Shown piece by piece: positions 39,077-48,563 of a stretch of 64,000 nucleotides of DNA (its first letter is position 1; each line of letters starts with the position of its first letter). The DNA lies in the NCBI RefSeq assembly GCF_003590645.1, contig NZ_CP031834.1:1426501-1490500 (forward strand), in the 5' to 3' direction. Source of the DNA: Mesorhizobium sp. DCY119. Its GTDB lineage: Bacteria > Pseudomonadota > Alphaproteobacteria > Rhizobiales > Rhizobiaceae. Below the pieces are notes generated by a model that made no database searches, was not told where the DNA came from, and worked only from the letters and a program-made list of their open reading frames with translations. The position numbers were made by a program, and so were the translations under genes.

Positions 39077-40078
39077 ATGCACGCAGGATCTCTCAAGAAG
39101 AAACAGCCGGACAGGCAGGCGTCGATCGCTTCGGCGATGCGGACGGTGAGCACCGAACGGGCAGGCGTTGAGGCGCTGACCGAGGCGCTGGAAAATGGCC
39201 TGGCGGAACCTTTCGCCGAAGCCGTCGAATTGCTGGCCGGCATCAGTGGCCGGGTTATCGTTACCGGCGTCGGCAAGAGCGGGCATATCGGCTCCAAGAT
39301 CGCTGCCACATTGGCCTCGACCGGAACGCCGGCGTTCTTTGTCCATCCCTCCGAAGCCAATCACGGCGATCTCGGCATGATCGCCCGCGACGACGCCATA
39401 CTTGCCATGTCCTGGTCGGGCGAGACCGCTGAGTTGAAGGGCATCGTCGCTTACGCCCGTCGCTTCAGCATTCCCTTGATCGCAGTGACTGCAGGCGAGA
39501 ATTCGGCCCTTGCCCGCGAATCGACCGTTGTCCTGAACCTGCCGCGCGCGCCGGAAGCCTGCCCGCATGGGCTTGCACCGACGACGTCGACGCTGTTGCA
39601 ACTGGTTATCGGCGATGCGCTTGCAGTGGCGCTTCTCGAGGCGAGAGGCTTCACGGCCGACCATTTCCGTACTTTTCATCCCGGCGGTCAGCTTGGTGCC
39701 AATCTGATGCATGTCGCCGAGATCATGCATTCAGGCGACGAGATACCTTCCGTGCCTACGGGCACAAGCATGTCCGAGGCGATTATCGAGCTGTCCAAGA
39801 AGCGGTTCGGCTGTGTCTGCGTCATCGACGGCGAGGGCAGACTTGCCGGCATCGTCACCGACGGCGACCTTGCCCGCAACCTTCACCGCAATCTTGGCCA
39901 GTTGGCTGTCGACGACATCATGAGCCGCAAGCCGAAAACGGTGAAGCCGCAGATGCTGGCAAGTGCGGCCATTGCCGTGCTGAACGACAACAACATCAGC
40001 GCGCTGGTGGTTGTCGAGGACGAGCGCCCGGTCGGCGTCGTCCATTTCCACGACCTTCTCAGGATCGGCGTCGTTTAA
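39077..40078 (+). CDS. kdsD: arabinose-5-phosphate isomerase, KpsF/GutQ family (SIS + two CBS domains)
   Basis: 333 residues. The SIS domain (about 45-185) has VIVTGVGKSGHIGSKIAATL, FVHPSEANHGDLGMI and MSWSGETAELKGIVAY. Two C-terminal CBS domains follow (about 215-330: ELSKKRFGCVCVIDGEGRLA and AIAVLNDNNISALVVVEDER). It converts ribulose-5-phosphate to arabinose-5-phosphate, the first step to KDO for LPS. The short basic N-terminal extension (MHAGSLKKKQPDRQ) is slightly unusual. Another paralogue could exist elsewhere, so kpsF/kdsD naming is by family. Confidence 0.92.
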   Translation: MHAGSLKKKQPDRQASIASAMRTVSTERAGVEALTEALENGLAEPFAEAVELLAGISGRVIVTGVGKSGHIGSKIAATLASTGTPAFFVHPSEANHGDLGMIARDDAILAMSWSGETAELKGIVAYARRFSIPLIAVTAGENSALARESTVVLNLPRAPEACPHGLAPTTSTLLQLVIGDALAVALLEARGFTADHFRTFHPGGQLGANLMHVAEIMHSGDEIPSVPTGTSMSEAIIELSKKRFGCVCVIDGEGRLAGIVTDGDLARNLHRNLGQLAVDDIMSRKPKTVKPQMLASAAIAVLNDNNISALVVVEDERPVGVVHFHDLLRIGVV

Positions 40079-40088
40079 GAAAACGACG

Positions 40089-42176
40089 CTACGCGGTCAG
40101 CCGGCGCCCGATTCGCGCCGGTGGCAGGCGGCCCGAGGAGGGTTCCTCAGCATCGTTTGCACCTGCCGGACCATGCCGGAATATCTGGTTCAACGGCTTG
40201 GGGCGGCCGAGGAAAAAGCCCTGAGCCTCGTCGCATTGTTCGATCCGCAGGATGGAAAGCTGGTCATCGGTTTCCACGCCTTCGGCCAGCACCGGAATAT
40301 CGAGGCTTTTGCCGAGCGTCAGCACCGCGCGCACGATGGCTTTCGCTTGAGGGCTTTGCTCCACTTCGCTCATGAAGGAGCGGTCCAGCTTGATCTTGTC
40401 GAACGGGAAGGAGCGCAAGGTATCGAGCGATGAATAGCCCGTTCCGAAATCGTCGAGCGCGATCGTCACGCCGAGCGCCCTGATCTGGCGCAAGATATGA
40501 AGCGTGCGGGTCTTGTCGGCGATAATGGTGGATTCCGTGATCTCGAGTTCCAGTCTGTTCGGCGAGAGGCCGGTTTCGATCAGGATCTCATGGACAAGCT
40601 TTGAGAGGTCGGCGTGGGCGAACTGTACCGGCGATAGATTTACCGCGATCTTGTAGGGCGTGTGCCATGAAACGGCTTGCCGGCATGCCGTGCGCAGCAC
40701 CCATTCGCCGATCGCGAGAATAAGGCCGTTTTCCTCGGCGATCGGGATGAACTCCGATGGCGGGACCGAGCCAAGCTCGGGATGGTTCCAGCGCAGGAGC
40801 ACCTCATAGCCGCGAACATCACCCGTCAGGACCGACGTCTGGACCTGATAGTAAGGTTCGAGTTGCTCGAGCTCGATGGCGCGGCGCAAATCCTGGGCCA
40901 GCGCCCGGCGTGCGCGCGAGGCTTCGTCCATCTTCGATTCGTAGAAGCATACCGCCCGCGTGACCTCGGCCTTCGCCCGGTACATTGCAAGATCGGCGTT
41001 GCTTATCAGTCGGCCCTGGTTGTCGCCGTCTTCAGGATAGATCGCGACCCCGATGCTGGCGCCGGTCGAGGTCTCGAAATCGTCGATGCGAATCGGCCGG
41101 AACAAGGTGGTTTCCAACCGCGATACGAAATCCAGAAGATCGTTCGGTTCGCTGAAGCGTTTAACCGCCGCGAACTCGTCCCCGCCGACGCGGGCTATGA
41201 ATTCGCCGTCCTTCAAAAGCCGGGAAAGCCTGCGAGCGATGGTTTTCAATGCCTGGTCGCCCGCGCTGTGGCCGCGAAGATCGTTGATTTCCTTGAAGCG
41301 GTCGAGGTCGATCCCGAGAACGGCCACCTTGACGGAGTCTTCCTGGGCACGTTCCAGCTCGTTTTCGAGGTAGCTTCCGAAGCTTACGCGGTTCGGCAGG
41401 CCGGTTAGCGAATCGTTGTGCGCCAGATGCTGGAGCCGCTGGAACGTTTCCAAGCTGGAGCGCGCGTCGATCAGGTAGCTCGCGATGCCCGTGCCGGCGA
41501 TGATGAAGCCAACGCCTGCGACTGCAATGGCCATCGCCTCAAGCACGTCAGGGTCGGTGCCGGTGGCTCCGGTCAGCATCGGTGTGACCGAGACAGCCGT
41601 CATTCCGGTGAAATGCAGGCCGACGACGGCGAGAACAAACAGGCCGAGGGAAAGATGGGCGGAAACCTGGAAAGACCGACGGACAGCCTGACCAATCGCC
41701 AGCGCTGAGAGGATCGCAGCGATAGCGATCGATGTCACGACGTAATCGGCGTTCCATTCGACGATGCCGTCGACACGATACGCCATCATGCCGGTGTAAT
41801 GCATTGCTGAAACTGCAAGCCCGATGGCTGCGCCACCCAGTTCCGGCGCGAAGCGCTGCGCCCGAATGAGAGCGACCGTAAAGCCGTAGGCACAGCCGGC
41901 AATCGCAATGAGAAGCGAGGCCATCGTCAGCATCGGGTCGAAGGTGACCGGGGCTTGCGCCTGATAGGCGAGCATCGCAATGAAATGTGTGCACCAGACC
42001 GAAGAGCCGGCAGCCACGGCCGTGAGGAATATCCAGCCGCTCTTCTGCAGGCCCTGCCGTTCGCCCGCCCGTCGAAACAGTCCAAAGGTGACCCAGCTGC
42101 CGCTCACGCATATCAGTGCAGCCAGAATGACCAGCCACAGGTTATGCTCCGTGGCGATGCACGAAATGACGCTCAT
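40089..42176 (-). CDS. membrane-bound MHYT-GGDEF-EAL cyclic-di-GMP signalling protein
   Basis: 695 residues. The N-terminal MHYT sensor has about seven membrane helices with the repeats HFIAMLAY, MHYTGMMAY and LHFTGMTA. The GGDEF domain (about 255-415) keeps RVGGDEFAAV, so it can make c-di-GMP. The EAL domain (about 435-680) has YEVLLRWNHPELG (EVL for EAL, keeping the metal Glu), INLSPVQF-type AVNLSPVQ, ELEITES, ALDDFGTGYSSL, IKLDRSF and LAEGVET, so phosphodiesterase activity also looks possible. MHYT domains are proposed to sense O2, CO or NO through copper. It ends 10 nt before the convergent kdsD stop. The ribosome site is poor. Confidence 0.93.
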   Translation of the reverse strand: MSVISCIATEHNLWLVILAALICVSGSWVTFGLFRRAGERQGLQKSGWIFLTAVAAGSSVWCTHFIAMLAYQAQAPVTFDPMLTMASLLIAIAGCAYGFTVALIRAQRFAPELGGAAIGLAVSAMHYTGMMAYRVDGIVEWNADYVVTSIAIAAILSALAIGQAVRRSFQVSAHLSLGLFVLAVVGLHFTGMTAVSVTPMLTGATGTDPDVLEAMAIAVAGVGFIIAGTGIASYLIDARSSLETFQRLQHLAHNDSLTGLPNRVSFGSYLENELERAQEDSVKVAVLGIDLDRFKEINDLRGHSAGDQALKTIARRLSRLLKDGEFIARVGGDEFAAVKRFSEPNDLLDFVSRLETTLFRPIRIDDFETSTGASIGVAIYPEDGDNQGRLISNADLAMYRAKAEVTRAVCFYESKMDEASRARRALAQDLRRAIELEQLEPYYQVQTSVLTGDVRGYEVLLRWNHPELGSVPPSEFIPIAEENGLILAIGEWVLRTACRQAVSWHTPYKIAVNLSPVQFAHADLSKLVHEILIETGLSPNRLELEITESTIIADKTRTLHILRQIRALGVTIALDDFGTGYSSLDTLRSFPFDKIKLDRSFMSEVEQSPQAKAIVRAVLTLGKSLDIPVLAEGVETDDQLSILRIEQCDEAQGFFLGRPKPLNQIFRHGPAGANDAEEPSSGRLPPARIGRRLTA

Positions 42177-42351
42177 AGAGAGGGACCCCCGTCCGACAAC
42201 TTTCGCGTGAAGTCGGACAACCTAAGGTCTTACTTCACCACCCGTAAAGTACGCAGAAGTTGATTACAAATGGTAAAAAAGACCGTGACGGTCATGATTT
42301 GCGTGATGACGCAGGGGAAACGGCTGGAACTCGAGGATGCCTCAGCCGATG

Positions 42352-42810
42352 TCAGGCGACTTCGACGACCAGCTCGGAGTCTTCCACGGCCGTAACCCGC
42401 ACGCGCGCGCCGACAGGAAGGTCTGGCCCGGAAACACGCCACATCGTATCGCCAAGCTGGATGCGGCCACGGCCTTCGGTGATCGGTTCGGTGAGTGTCG
42501 CCGTGCGGCCTATCATCTGTTCGCTGCGCCGGTTTAACAATGGCTGGTCGCTCTGGCTGTTGCGGCCGGACATGATCCGATTGCCGAGATAGGCTGAAAC
42601 CAGCGACAAAAGCAGAAAGACGATGACCTGGGCCTGCCAGACCCAGATGCCGGCATCCCAGATCAGCAGGGAGATCGCGCCGACGATCAATGCGGCGATG
42701 CCGATCCACAGCAGGAAGACGCCGGGAACGACGATCTCCAGCGCGAGCAGGGCAAAGCCCAGCACCATCCAGTTCCATGGGCCCAGTTCGGAGAAAATGC
42801 GTTCAAGCAT
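42352..42810 (-). CDS. NfeD-like membrane protein
   Basis: 152 residues with two or three N-terminal membrane segments (WMVLGFALLALEIVVPGVFL and AALIVGAISLLIWDAGIWVW) and a C-terminal OB-fold (VGRTATLTEPITEGRGRIQL-like, ending ARVRVTAVEDSELVVEV). This is the short NfeD1b type. It lies 21 nt after the SPFH gene, the conserved STOPP pair in which NfeD assists a stomatin-like scaffold in membrane quality control. Confidence 0.9.
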   Translation of the reverse strand: MLERIFSELGPWNWMVLGFALLALEIVVPGVFLLWIGIAALIVGAISLLIWDAGIWVWQAQVIVFLLLSLVSAYLGNRIMSGRNSQSDQPLLNRRSEQMIGRTATLTEPITEGRGRIQLGDTMWRVSGPDLPVGARVRVTAVEDSELVVEVA

Positions 42811-42831
42811 GTTCGTTGCCCCGCGGCAGTA

Positions 42832-43785
42832 TCAGTTCTTGTCCGGCGTGCGTGTGACCGGCGGCCGCGATGACTGGCGCTGGGCGCCAGCCGTGCCTTC
42901 CGGCCGGAATACTTCCTGGGCGATCGCGCCAATGCCGCCGAGCGAACCGATCAATGACGACGCCTCGAAGGGCATCAGCACGATCTTGTTGTTGCTGGAA
43001 GAACCGATCTTGGCCAGCGCTTCGGTGTATTTCTGCGCCACGAAATAGTTGATTGCCTGCACGTCGCCCTTGGCGATGGCTTCCGACACGACCTGTGTTG
43101 CACGCGCCTCGGCCTCGGCCGAACGTTCGCGCGCCTCTGCGTCGCGGAAGGCGGCTTCCCTGCGGCCTTCGGCTTCCAGGATCTGCGACTGCTTCAGGCC
43201 TTCGGCCGCGAGAATCTGCGCGCGCTTGTTGCGCTCGGCCATCATCTGGCGGCCCATCGATTCGACGAGATTGGCCGGCGGGTTGATGTCCTTGATTTCG
43301 ACGCGGGTGAGCTTGATGCCCCATGGGTGGGCTGCCTCATCGACCACCCGCAGCAGGCGTTCGTTGATCGCGTCGCGGTTCGACAGGAGCTCGTCGAGGT
43401 CCATCGAGCCCATGACAGTACGGATATTCGTCATGGTCAGATTGAGGATGGCGTTCTGCAGGCCGGACACCTGATAGGCGGCCTGGGGTGCGTTCAGCAC
43501 CTGATAGAAGGCGATGCCGTCCACGGCGACGATGGCGTTGTCGCGGGTGATGATCTCCTGCGTCGGCACATCCAGAACCTGCTCCATCATGTTCATCTTG
43601 GCGCCGATGCGATCGATGAAGGGGATGATGAGATTGAGGCCCGGCGAGAGCGTCTTGGTGTAACGGCCGAACCGCTCGACGGTGTAATTATATCCCTGCG
43701 GCACCGTCTTGATTCCCGTAAACAGGAAGAGAAGGACAAGGATAACCAGGATCGGGATCAGGACGTCGAGACCGGTGAACGGCAT
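42832..43785 (-). CDS. SPFH/band 7 (stomatin/QmcA-like) membrane protein
   Basis: 317 residues from ATG 43785 with GAGGGAGAG upstream. One N-terminal membrane helix ([20 protein letters not shown]) is followed by the band 7 domain ([20 protein letters not shown] ... [20 protein letters not shown]) and an Ala/Glu/Arg-rich coiled coil ([20 protein letters not shown]). It forms oligomeric membrane scaffolds and often modulates FtsH-type proteolysis. It is paired with the NfeD gene downstream. Confidence 0.93.
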   Translation of the reverse strand: MPFTGLDVLIPILVILVLLFLFTGIKTVPQGYNYTVERFGRYTKTLSPGLNLIIPFIDRIGAKMNMMEQVLDVPTQEIITRDNAIVAVDGIAFYQVLNAPQAAYQVSGLQNAILNLTMTNIRTVMGSMDLDELLSNRDAINERLLRVVDEAAHPWGIKLTRVEIKDINPPANLVESMGRQMMAERNKRAQILAAEGLKQSQILEAEGRREAAFRDAEARERSAEAEARATQVVSEAIAKGDVQAINYFVAQKYTEALAKIGSSSNNKIVLMPFEASSLIGSLGGIGAIAQEVFRPEGTAGAQRQSSRPPVTRTPDKN

Positions 43786-43913
43786 GCAGCTCTCCCTCAG
43801 ATTCGGCATGCGGCATGACCGCGTGGATGCGGTCCTGCCTTCACGAAAACACTTAAGGGTGTTTCCTCACGGTTACAATCGCGTGATGGTTGATTGTTTC
43901 GGCAGGCGCCGCG

Positions 43914-45125
43914 TCAATGATCGAAAGCGAAAAGCGATGCGTCGGTATCGCTTGCGCCTTCGAGCGCCGAGACGATGATTTCGGAGGCTATCTGCGAGTA
44001 GGTTATGCCGTTGCCGCCATAGCCCATCACGGCAAATATCCGTGGGTGCTGCGGGATGGCTCCGATATAGGGAAGGCCGGTGCTCGTGGTGCCGAAAGAA
44101 CCGGCCCAGGTGAAAGCCGGTTCTGTGTCCAGCTGCGGGAACAGGGCTTTCAATTTGGCTGCGATCCGTGCCGATTTGGCGCCGATCAACTGGTCTCGGC
44201 TATCCTCATCAGAAAACTCCTCGTCTTCGCCGCCGCAAATGACGCGGCCGTCAGATGTCGCGCGCATGTAAAGATAGGGGTCTGACGCTTCCCAGACGAA
44301 GGCCTGATCGCGCCAGAGCGAATTCTTCTGCGGTTTCGTAGCGATCGCCCAGGTGGAGATGATCTGGTGCCTGGCCGCCGGCACGATATCGGTCAGCTCA
44401 TAGCCCGTTGCCAGAACGACATGTTTCGCCGTGATCGTCGGGCCATGTGTCGACGCCGCGACGACATTTTCGCGGGAGGTCTCCATGCCTGCTATTTCGA
44501 CGGGCGCGTAGTATCGAGCCTTGGCCTCGAGCGCGCTGAGAAAAAGCCCGGCCGCAAGCTTTCTCGGATCGAGCGCGAGATTGTCACGGCTTAGAATGGC
44601 GCCGTCGCGGTCGATGCTGAACGCATTCTGAAGTGCGGCCTTGGTGAGATAGGTTGAGTGGATGCCGGCAGCGCGCCTGGCTTGAGCTTCCTCGCGAAGC
44701 GCTGTCGGGCCAAGCACATTGCCGGCGAGATAAAGCGAAGGCTTTGGCGAGGGGCTGCACTTTATGGCGAGCTCTTCGATGCGTGCGCCAAGGTTGGCCA
44801 CAGCGAGTTTCGATCGCCGCCATGCCTGCTCGGCCTTTGCCTTGCCGATCTTGGAGACAAGCGTCGTAAGCGGCTGATCGACCTCGAATTGGACAAGCGC
44901 TGTCGTGGCCGATGTCGAACCTTCGAGCGGACCGCGTCGGTCAACGCAGACGACGGAACGTCCGCTTGCGGCAACGGCCTGCGCAATCATTGCCCCGCTG
45001 ATGCCCATGCCGACGATCAGGACATCGGTTTTCACATCTCGGGTCAGCTTTTGCGTCGGAACCGGAGGCGCGCGGTAGGCGAACCAGACGGGGCGGCCGG
45101 TTCTCAAGTCAAGCTTGCGGTTCAT
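43914..45125 (-). CDS. FAD-dependent oxidoreductase, DAO (glycine/D-amino acid oxidase) family
   Basis: 403 residues from ATG 45125 (MNRKLDLRTGRPVWFAYRAP) with GGAGAA upstream. The N-terminal FAD fold is VLIVGMGISGAMIAQAVAAS. Further family motifs are HVVLATGYELTD and, at the C-terminus, FAVMGYGGNGITYSQIASEI. It resembles amine/amino-acid oxidising enzymes such as gamma-glutamylputrescine oxidoreductase (PuuB-like), but the best guess is only the DAO superfamily. It is the first gene upstream of a minus-strand series. Substrate unknown. Confidence 0.82.
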   Translation of the reverse strand: MNRKLDLRTGRPVWFAYRAPPVPTQKLTRDVKTDVLIVGMGISGAMIAQAVAASGRSVVCVDRRGPLEGSTSATTALVQFEVDQPLTTLVSKIGKAKAEQAWRRSKLAVANLGARIEELAIKCSPSPKPSLYLAGNVLGPTALREEAQARRAAGIHSTYLTKAALQNAFSIDRDGAILSRDNLALDPRKLAAGLFLSALEAKARYYAPVEIAGMETSRENVVAASTHGPTITAKHVVLATGYELTDIVPAARHQIISTWAIATKPQKNSLWRDQAFVWEASDPYLYMRATSDGRVICGGEDEEFSDEDSRDQLIGAKSARIAAKLKALFPQLDTEPAFTWAGSFGTTSTGLPYIGAIPQHPRIFAVMGYGGNGITYSQIASEIIVSALEGASDTDASLFAFDH

Positions 45126-45186
45126 GGAAGGGTTTTCTCCGGAAGGGGCGGTCGTCAACGCCGCTCCGACCGGGGAGTTCCCGTTG

Positions 45187-46251
45187 TCACACCCAGCCGG
45201 ACAATTCGCGCCGCACCAGCGCTTCGATCACCGCCATCCCGTCCCGGCTGTCATTGAGGCAAGGGATATGCGCGAAATTCTTGCCGCCGGCATGGTGGAA
45301 GATTTCCGAAGCCTCGACCGCGATTTCCTCCAGCGTCTCGATGCAGTCGACGGAAAAACCGGGATTGACGACGGCGATCGATTTCACGCCTTCGCGCGCC
45401 AGTCTCTCGACGGTCTTGTCGGTGTAGGGCTGCAGCCATTCCTGCGCGCCGAAACGCGACTGAAAGGTGTTGATGAGCTTCTTCTCATCCCAGCCAAGAC
45501 GCTCGCGCAGCAGCCGCGTCGTCTTCACGCAATGGCAGTGGTAGGGGTCGCCCTTCTCGAAGTAAGGCTTCGGGATGCCGTGATAGGAAGCGAGAATCAC
45601 CTCCGGCTCGAAGTCCAGCGTCGCAAGATGGCGGGTGATCGAGTTCGCCAGCGCGTCGATATAGACCGGCTCGTCATAGTAAGCCGGAACGCTGCGGATC
45701 GCCGGCTGGTTGCGCATCTTCATCAGCGCGCGAAACAGCTTGTCGTTGGCGGTGGCGGTCGTGGTCGCCGAATATTGCGGATAGAGCGGGAAGGTCAGGA
45801 TGCGGGTGCAGCCTTGCTCGACGAGGCGCTTGGCGACGCTTTCGGTAGAGGGATTGCCGTAGCGCATCGCCCAGTCGACGACCACGGTAGGCAGATCGGT
45901 GAGGGCCTCGGAGAGCCTTTCGCTTTGTGCGCGCGTATAGGTGCGCAGGGGCGATTCGTTGCGTTCGGTGTTCCATATCTTCTTGTAGTTCGCGCCTGAT
46001 TTTTTCGGCCGCGTCGTCAGCACCAGCCCGTAGAGAATGGGATACCAGATAGGTTTCGGCAGTTCGATGACACGCGGGTCGGAGAGGAACTCGCGCAGAT
46101 AGCGCCACATCGGCCCGAACTCGGTGCCGTCAGGCGTGCCGAGGTTGAGAAGGATGACGCCGATCTTCGGCGGCTTGATGGCGGGATGGCCTGCAGGGGC
46201 ATGGCCCGTTGCGGTGTTCTCGGCTCGTGTAGTCGCGTTTTTCTGGTTCAT
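45187..46251 (-). CDS. hemH: ferrochelatase
   Basis: 354 residues from ATG 46251 with GGGAGAAAC upstream. The conserved start IGVILLNLGTPDGTEFGPMW follows a short Ala/Pro-rich extension. The active-site His is in ILASYHGIPKPYFEKGDPYH, with the downstream acidic residue in VVNPGFSVDCIETLEEIAVE. It inserts Fe2+ into protoporphyrin IX, the last step of heme synthesis. It is not coupled to other heme genes here. It sits 61 nt before the DAO gene on the same strand. Confidence 0.95.
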   Translation of the reverse strand: MNQKNATTRAENTATGHAPAGHPAIKPPKIGVILLNLGTPDGTEFGPMWRYLREFLSDPRVIELPKPIWYPILYGLVLTTRPKKSGANYKKIWNTERNESPLRTYTRAQSERLSEALTDLPTVVVDWAMRYGNPSTESVAKRLVEQGCTRILTFPLYPQYSATTTATANDKLFRALMKMRNQPAIRSVPAYYDEPVYIDALANSITRHLATLDFEPEVILASYHGIPKPYFEKGDPYHCHCVKTTRLLRERLGWDEKKLINTFQSRFGAQEWLQPYTDKTVERLAREGVKSIAVVNPGFSVDCIETLEEIAVEASEIFHHAGGKNFAHIPCLNDSRDGMAVIEALVRRELSGWV

Positions 46252-46349
46252 TCGGCGTTTCTCCCGCGCAGGCCGGAAACTAGCGGCAGATGCCAGGAAT
46301 TCAATGCAACGTCTGGCCGCAGGCAATTCGGGGCCGCTAATGCAAAAAA

Positions 46350-46374
46350 GGCCCGCCGGCGAACCGAGCGGGCC
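46350..46374 (-). terminator. intrinsic terminator of the 5'-nucleotidase gene
   Basis: On the minus strand GGCCCGC and GCGGGCC pair across an 11-nt loop and are followed by six T. It lies 25 nt after the nucleotidase stop and before the hemH start. Confidence 0.88.
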
Positions 46375-46398
46375 TTTCGTAAGACGTGTACCGCGAAA

Positions 46399-48426
46399 TC
46401 AGTTCGCGGCGGGGATCGCCAGTGTCGCACCGACGGGCAGATGCTTTGGCGTGTATTTCGAGTTGGCCTCAGCGATGCGCTTCCACTTGAAGCCGTCGCC
46501 ATAGACCTTCTGCGCAATGTCCCAATAGGTGTCGCCGGCGACGATGACGTGGCTGTCAGGTGATGCCGCCGTGGCAGTTCCGGCTGCGGGCGCAGTGGTT
46601 GTTGCAGGTGCGGCCGCGGTGCCTGCTGCCGGCGCCATCGTGCCGCCGTCGACCTTCGGTGCCTGATTGGCGATGTCGCCAGAGGCGGCCGGCATGTCGG
46701 GCAGCTTCACGTCGCCACTGGCGGCCGGTGCAGCGCCCGTTGCCGGGGCAGTGGTACCAGCGGCCGGTGCGGTCGTGCCTTCAGCCGGCTTGGTCGCATC
46801 GGCCGGTGCTGCAGCCTGTGCAATTTCGGTGATGCGGCCTTCAATCTTCGGCGTGTAGGGCTGATGGGCGCCGAGATAGTCCGCAACCACCTGTTCCAGT
46901 CCCGGACCGTAGTCATAGGCGTTCTTGGCCTTCTCGGCGAACACCTTGTAGCCGTCGCCGCCCTGGCGCACATAGTTGTTGGTGGCGACCGTGTACTCCT
47001 TGTCCGGGTTGATCGGCGCCCAGGCGCCGTTCTCCATGACCTCGACCGACTTGATGCGTCCCTCATTGGGGGCACCCGACCTGTCGAAGGAGTATTTCAG
47101 CCCTGCTACCTGCGCGAAGCGTCCGGCGCCGTCGTCGATCTGGCTGACGCCGTTCTCAAGCGCGGCTTTGAGATCCTTGCCGGCAATCTGGAAGGTTGCG
47201 ATGGTGTTCTGGAACGGCAATACGTTGAGAACCTCGCCCATCGTGACCTTGCCGCCGTCGATCGAGGCACGCAGGCCGCCGCCATTGGTTATGACGATCT
47301 CGACGCCCTGGCCTTTGACCCTGTCCAGCACCGCATCCGAGACGAGATTGCCCATCGCGCATTCCTGGGCGCGGCAGGTTTCGCGGCTTCCGTCGATAGC
47401 AGCTGCCGTCTCGCCCACCTCCTTGGCTTTCAACTCCTCGATCGGAGCGCCGAGTTCCTTGATGCGGGCAAGCACTGCCGGGTCGGGCGTGATCGATTTG
47501 TCGAGGAAGATCGGGTCGCCATTGGCTTCCTTGATGTTGCCGTCGTCATCGAACACCACCTTGAACTCGCCAAGATATTTCGAATAGGAAGCCGCCTGCA
47601 CCACCGCAACCTTGTGGCCATCTGGATTGTCGACCATCGTCGGATAAGGGCCTTCAGCCTTGGGGTCGGTATTGGACAGCAGCGAGTGGCTGTGGCCGCC
47701 GACAACGACGTCGATGCCCGGAATCTTGGCGATGACATCGCGCTCGCGCTTGTAGCCGATATGGGTGATGGCGATGATCTTGTTGACGCCCTCAGCCTTC
47801 AGTTTCTCGACCTCGGCAGTGATCGCCTTGACGTCGTCCTCGATGGCAATGTTCGGGCCGGGCGAAGCCAGATCCGGCGTATCGTTGGTGATGCCGCCGA
47901 TGAGGCCGATCTTCTGGCCGCCGACTTCGACGACCATCGACGGCTTAAACTTGCCGGCAGCGCCGGATTTGTCGTTCGGCACGACATTGGCGCTGATTAC
48001 CGGAAACTGAGCCTTGTCGAGAAAAGGTACAAGCGCGCTCTCGCCGTCGTCGAATTCATGGTTGCCGAGGGTAACGGCGTCCAGCTTCATCTGGTTGAGG
48101 AATTCTTCTTCCGCCGCACCCTTGTAGGTGATGTAGAACAGTGAGCCCTGGAAGCTGTCGCCGGCATTGAGCAGCAGGACGTTCTGGCCGTCCAGCTTCT
48201 TGCGCTCCTGGGCGATGGCCGTGATCAGCCGCCCCGCGCCGCCTATGCATTCGCCCTTGGTCTCTTCCTCTGCCGAGCAGGTCGACTCGTATTTGTTGTT
48301 GCCTTCGATACGGCTGTGCCAATCGTTGAAATGCAGGATATTCAGTGTGTAGTCGGCAAAGGATGCCCCGGTCGAGAGGGCGAATGCCGATGCGGAGAGC
48401 GCTGCGGCAGCGACGAGCTTCTTCAT
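46399..48426 (-). CDS. 5'-nucleotidase/2',3'-cyclic phosphodiesterase family protein with C-terminal LysM domain
   Basis: 675 residues from ATG 48426 (GGGAGACACC upstream). Signal peptide: MKKLVAAAALSASAFALSTGASFA. The calcineurin-like metallophosphatase domain has ILHFNDWHSRIEG, NAGDSFQGSL and TLGNHEFDDGES. The 5'_nucleotid_C domain (about 330-520) has NGGGLRASIDGGKVTMGEVL and NNYVRQGGDGYKVF. A Pro/Ala/Thr-rich linker (about 535-620) leads to LysM (VIVAGDTYWDIAQKVYGDGF ... LPVGATLAIP). It salvages nucleotides in the periplasm. LysM would tether it to peptidoglycan, an uncommon fusion for this family. Confidence 0.92.
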   Translation of the reverse strand: MKKLVAAAALSASAFALSTGASFADYTLNILHFNDWHSRIEGNNKYESTCSAEEETKGECIGGAGRLITAIAQERKKLDGQNVLLLNAGDSFQGSLFYITYKGAAEEEFLNQMKLDAVTLGNHEFDDGESALVPFLDKAQFPVISANVVPNDKSGAAGKFKPSMVVEVGGQKIGLIGGITNDTPDLASPGPNIAIEDDVKAITAEVEKLKAEGVNKIIAITHIGYKRERDVIAKIPGIDVVVGGHSHSLLSNTDPKAEGPYPTMVDNPDGHKVAVVQAASYSKYLGEFKVVFDDDGNIKEANGDPIFLDKSITPDPAVLARIKELGAPIEELKAKEVGETAAAIDGSRETCRAQECAMGNLVSDAVLDRVKGQGVEIVITNGGGLRASIDGGKVTMGEVLNVLPFQNTIATFQIAGKDLKAALENGVSQIDDGAGRFAQVAGLKYSFDRSGAPNEGRIKSVEVMENGAWAPINPDKEYTVATNNYVRQGGDGYKVFAEKAKNAYDYGPGLEQVVADYLGAHQPYTPKIEGRITEIAQAAAPADATKPAEGTTAPAAGTTAPATGAAPAASGDVKLPDMPAASGDIANQAPKVDGGTMAPAAGTAAAPATTTAPAAGTATAASPDSHVIVAGDTYWDIAQKVYGDGFKWKRIAEANSKYTPKHLPVGATLAIPAAN

Positions 48427-48563
48427 TTGGTGTCTCCCGAGTGATCCTGTCCGGAGGCGTTTAACGCCAGTCCTTGACCGTTTTTTTACACGGCTCGCGG
48501 GCATGTTCACATTGCGGTTTGGCGGATGCAAGAGGAATCCAGCCCTAGTCGACGGTCTGCCGA

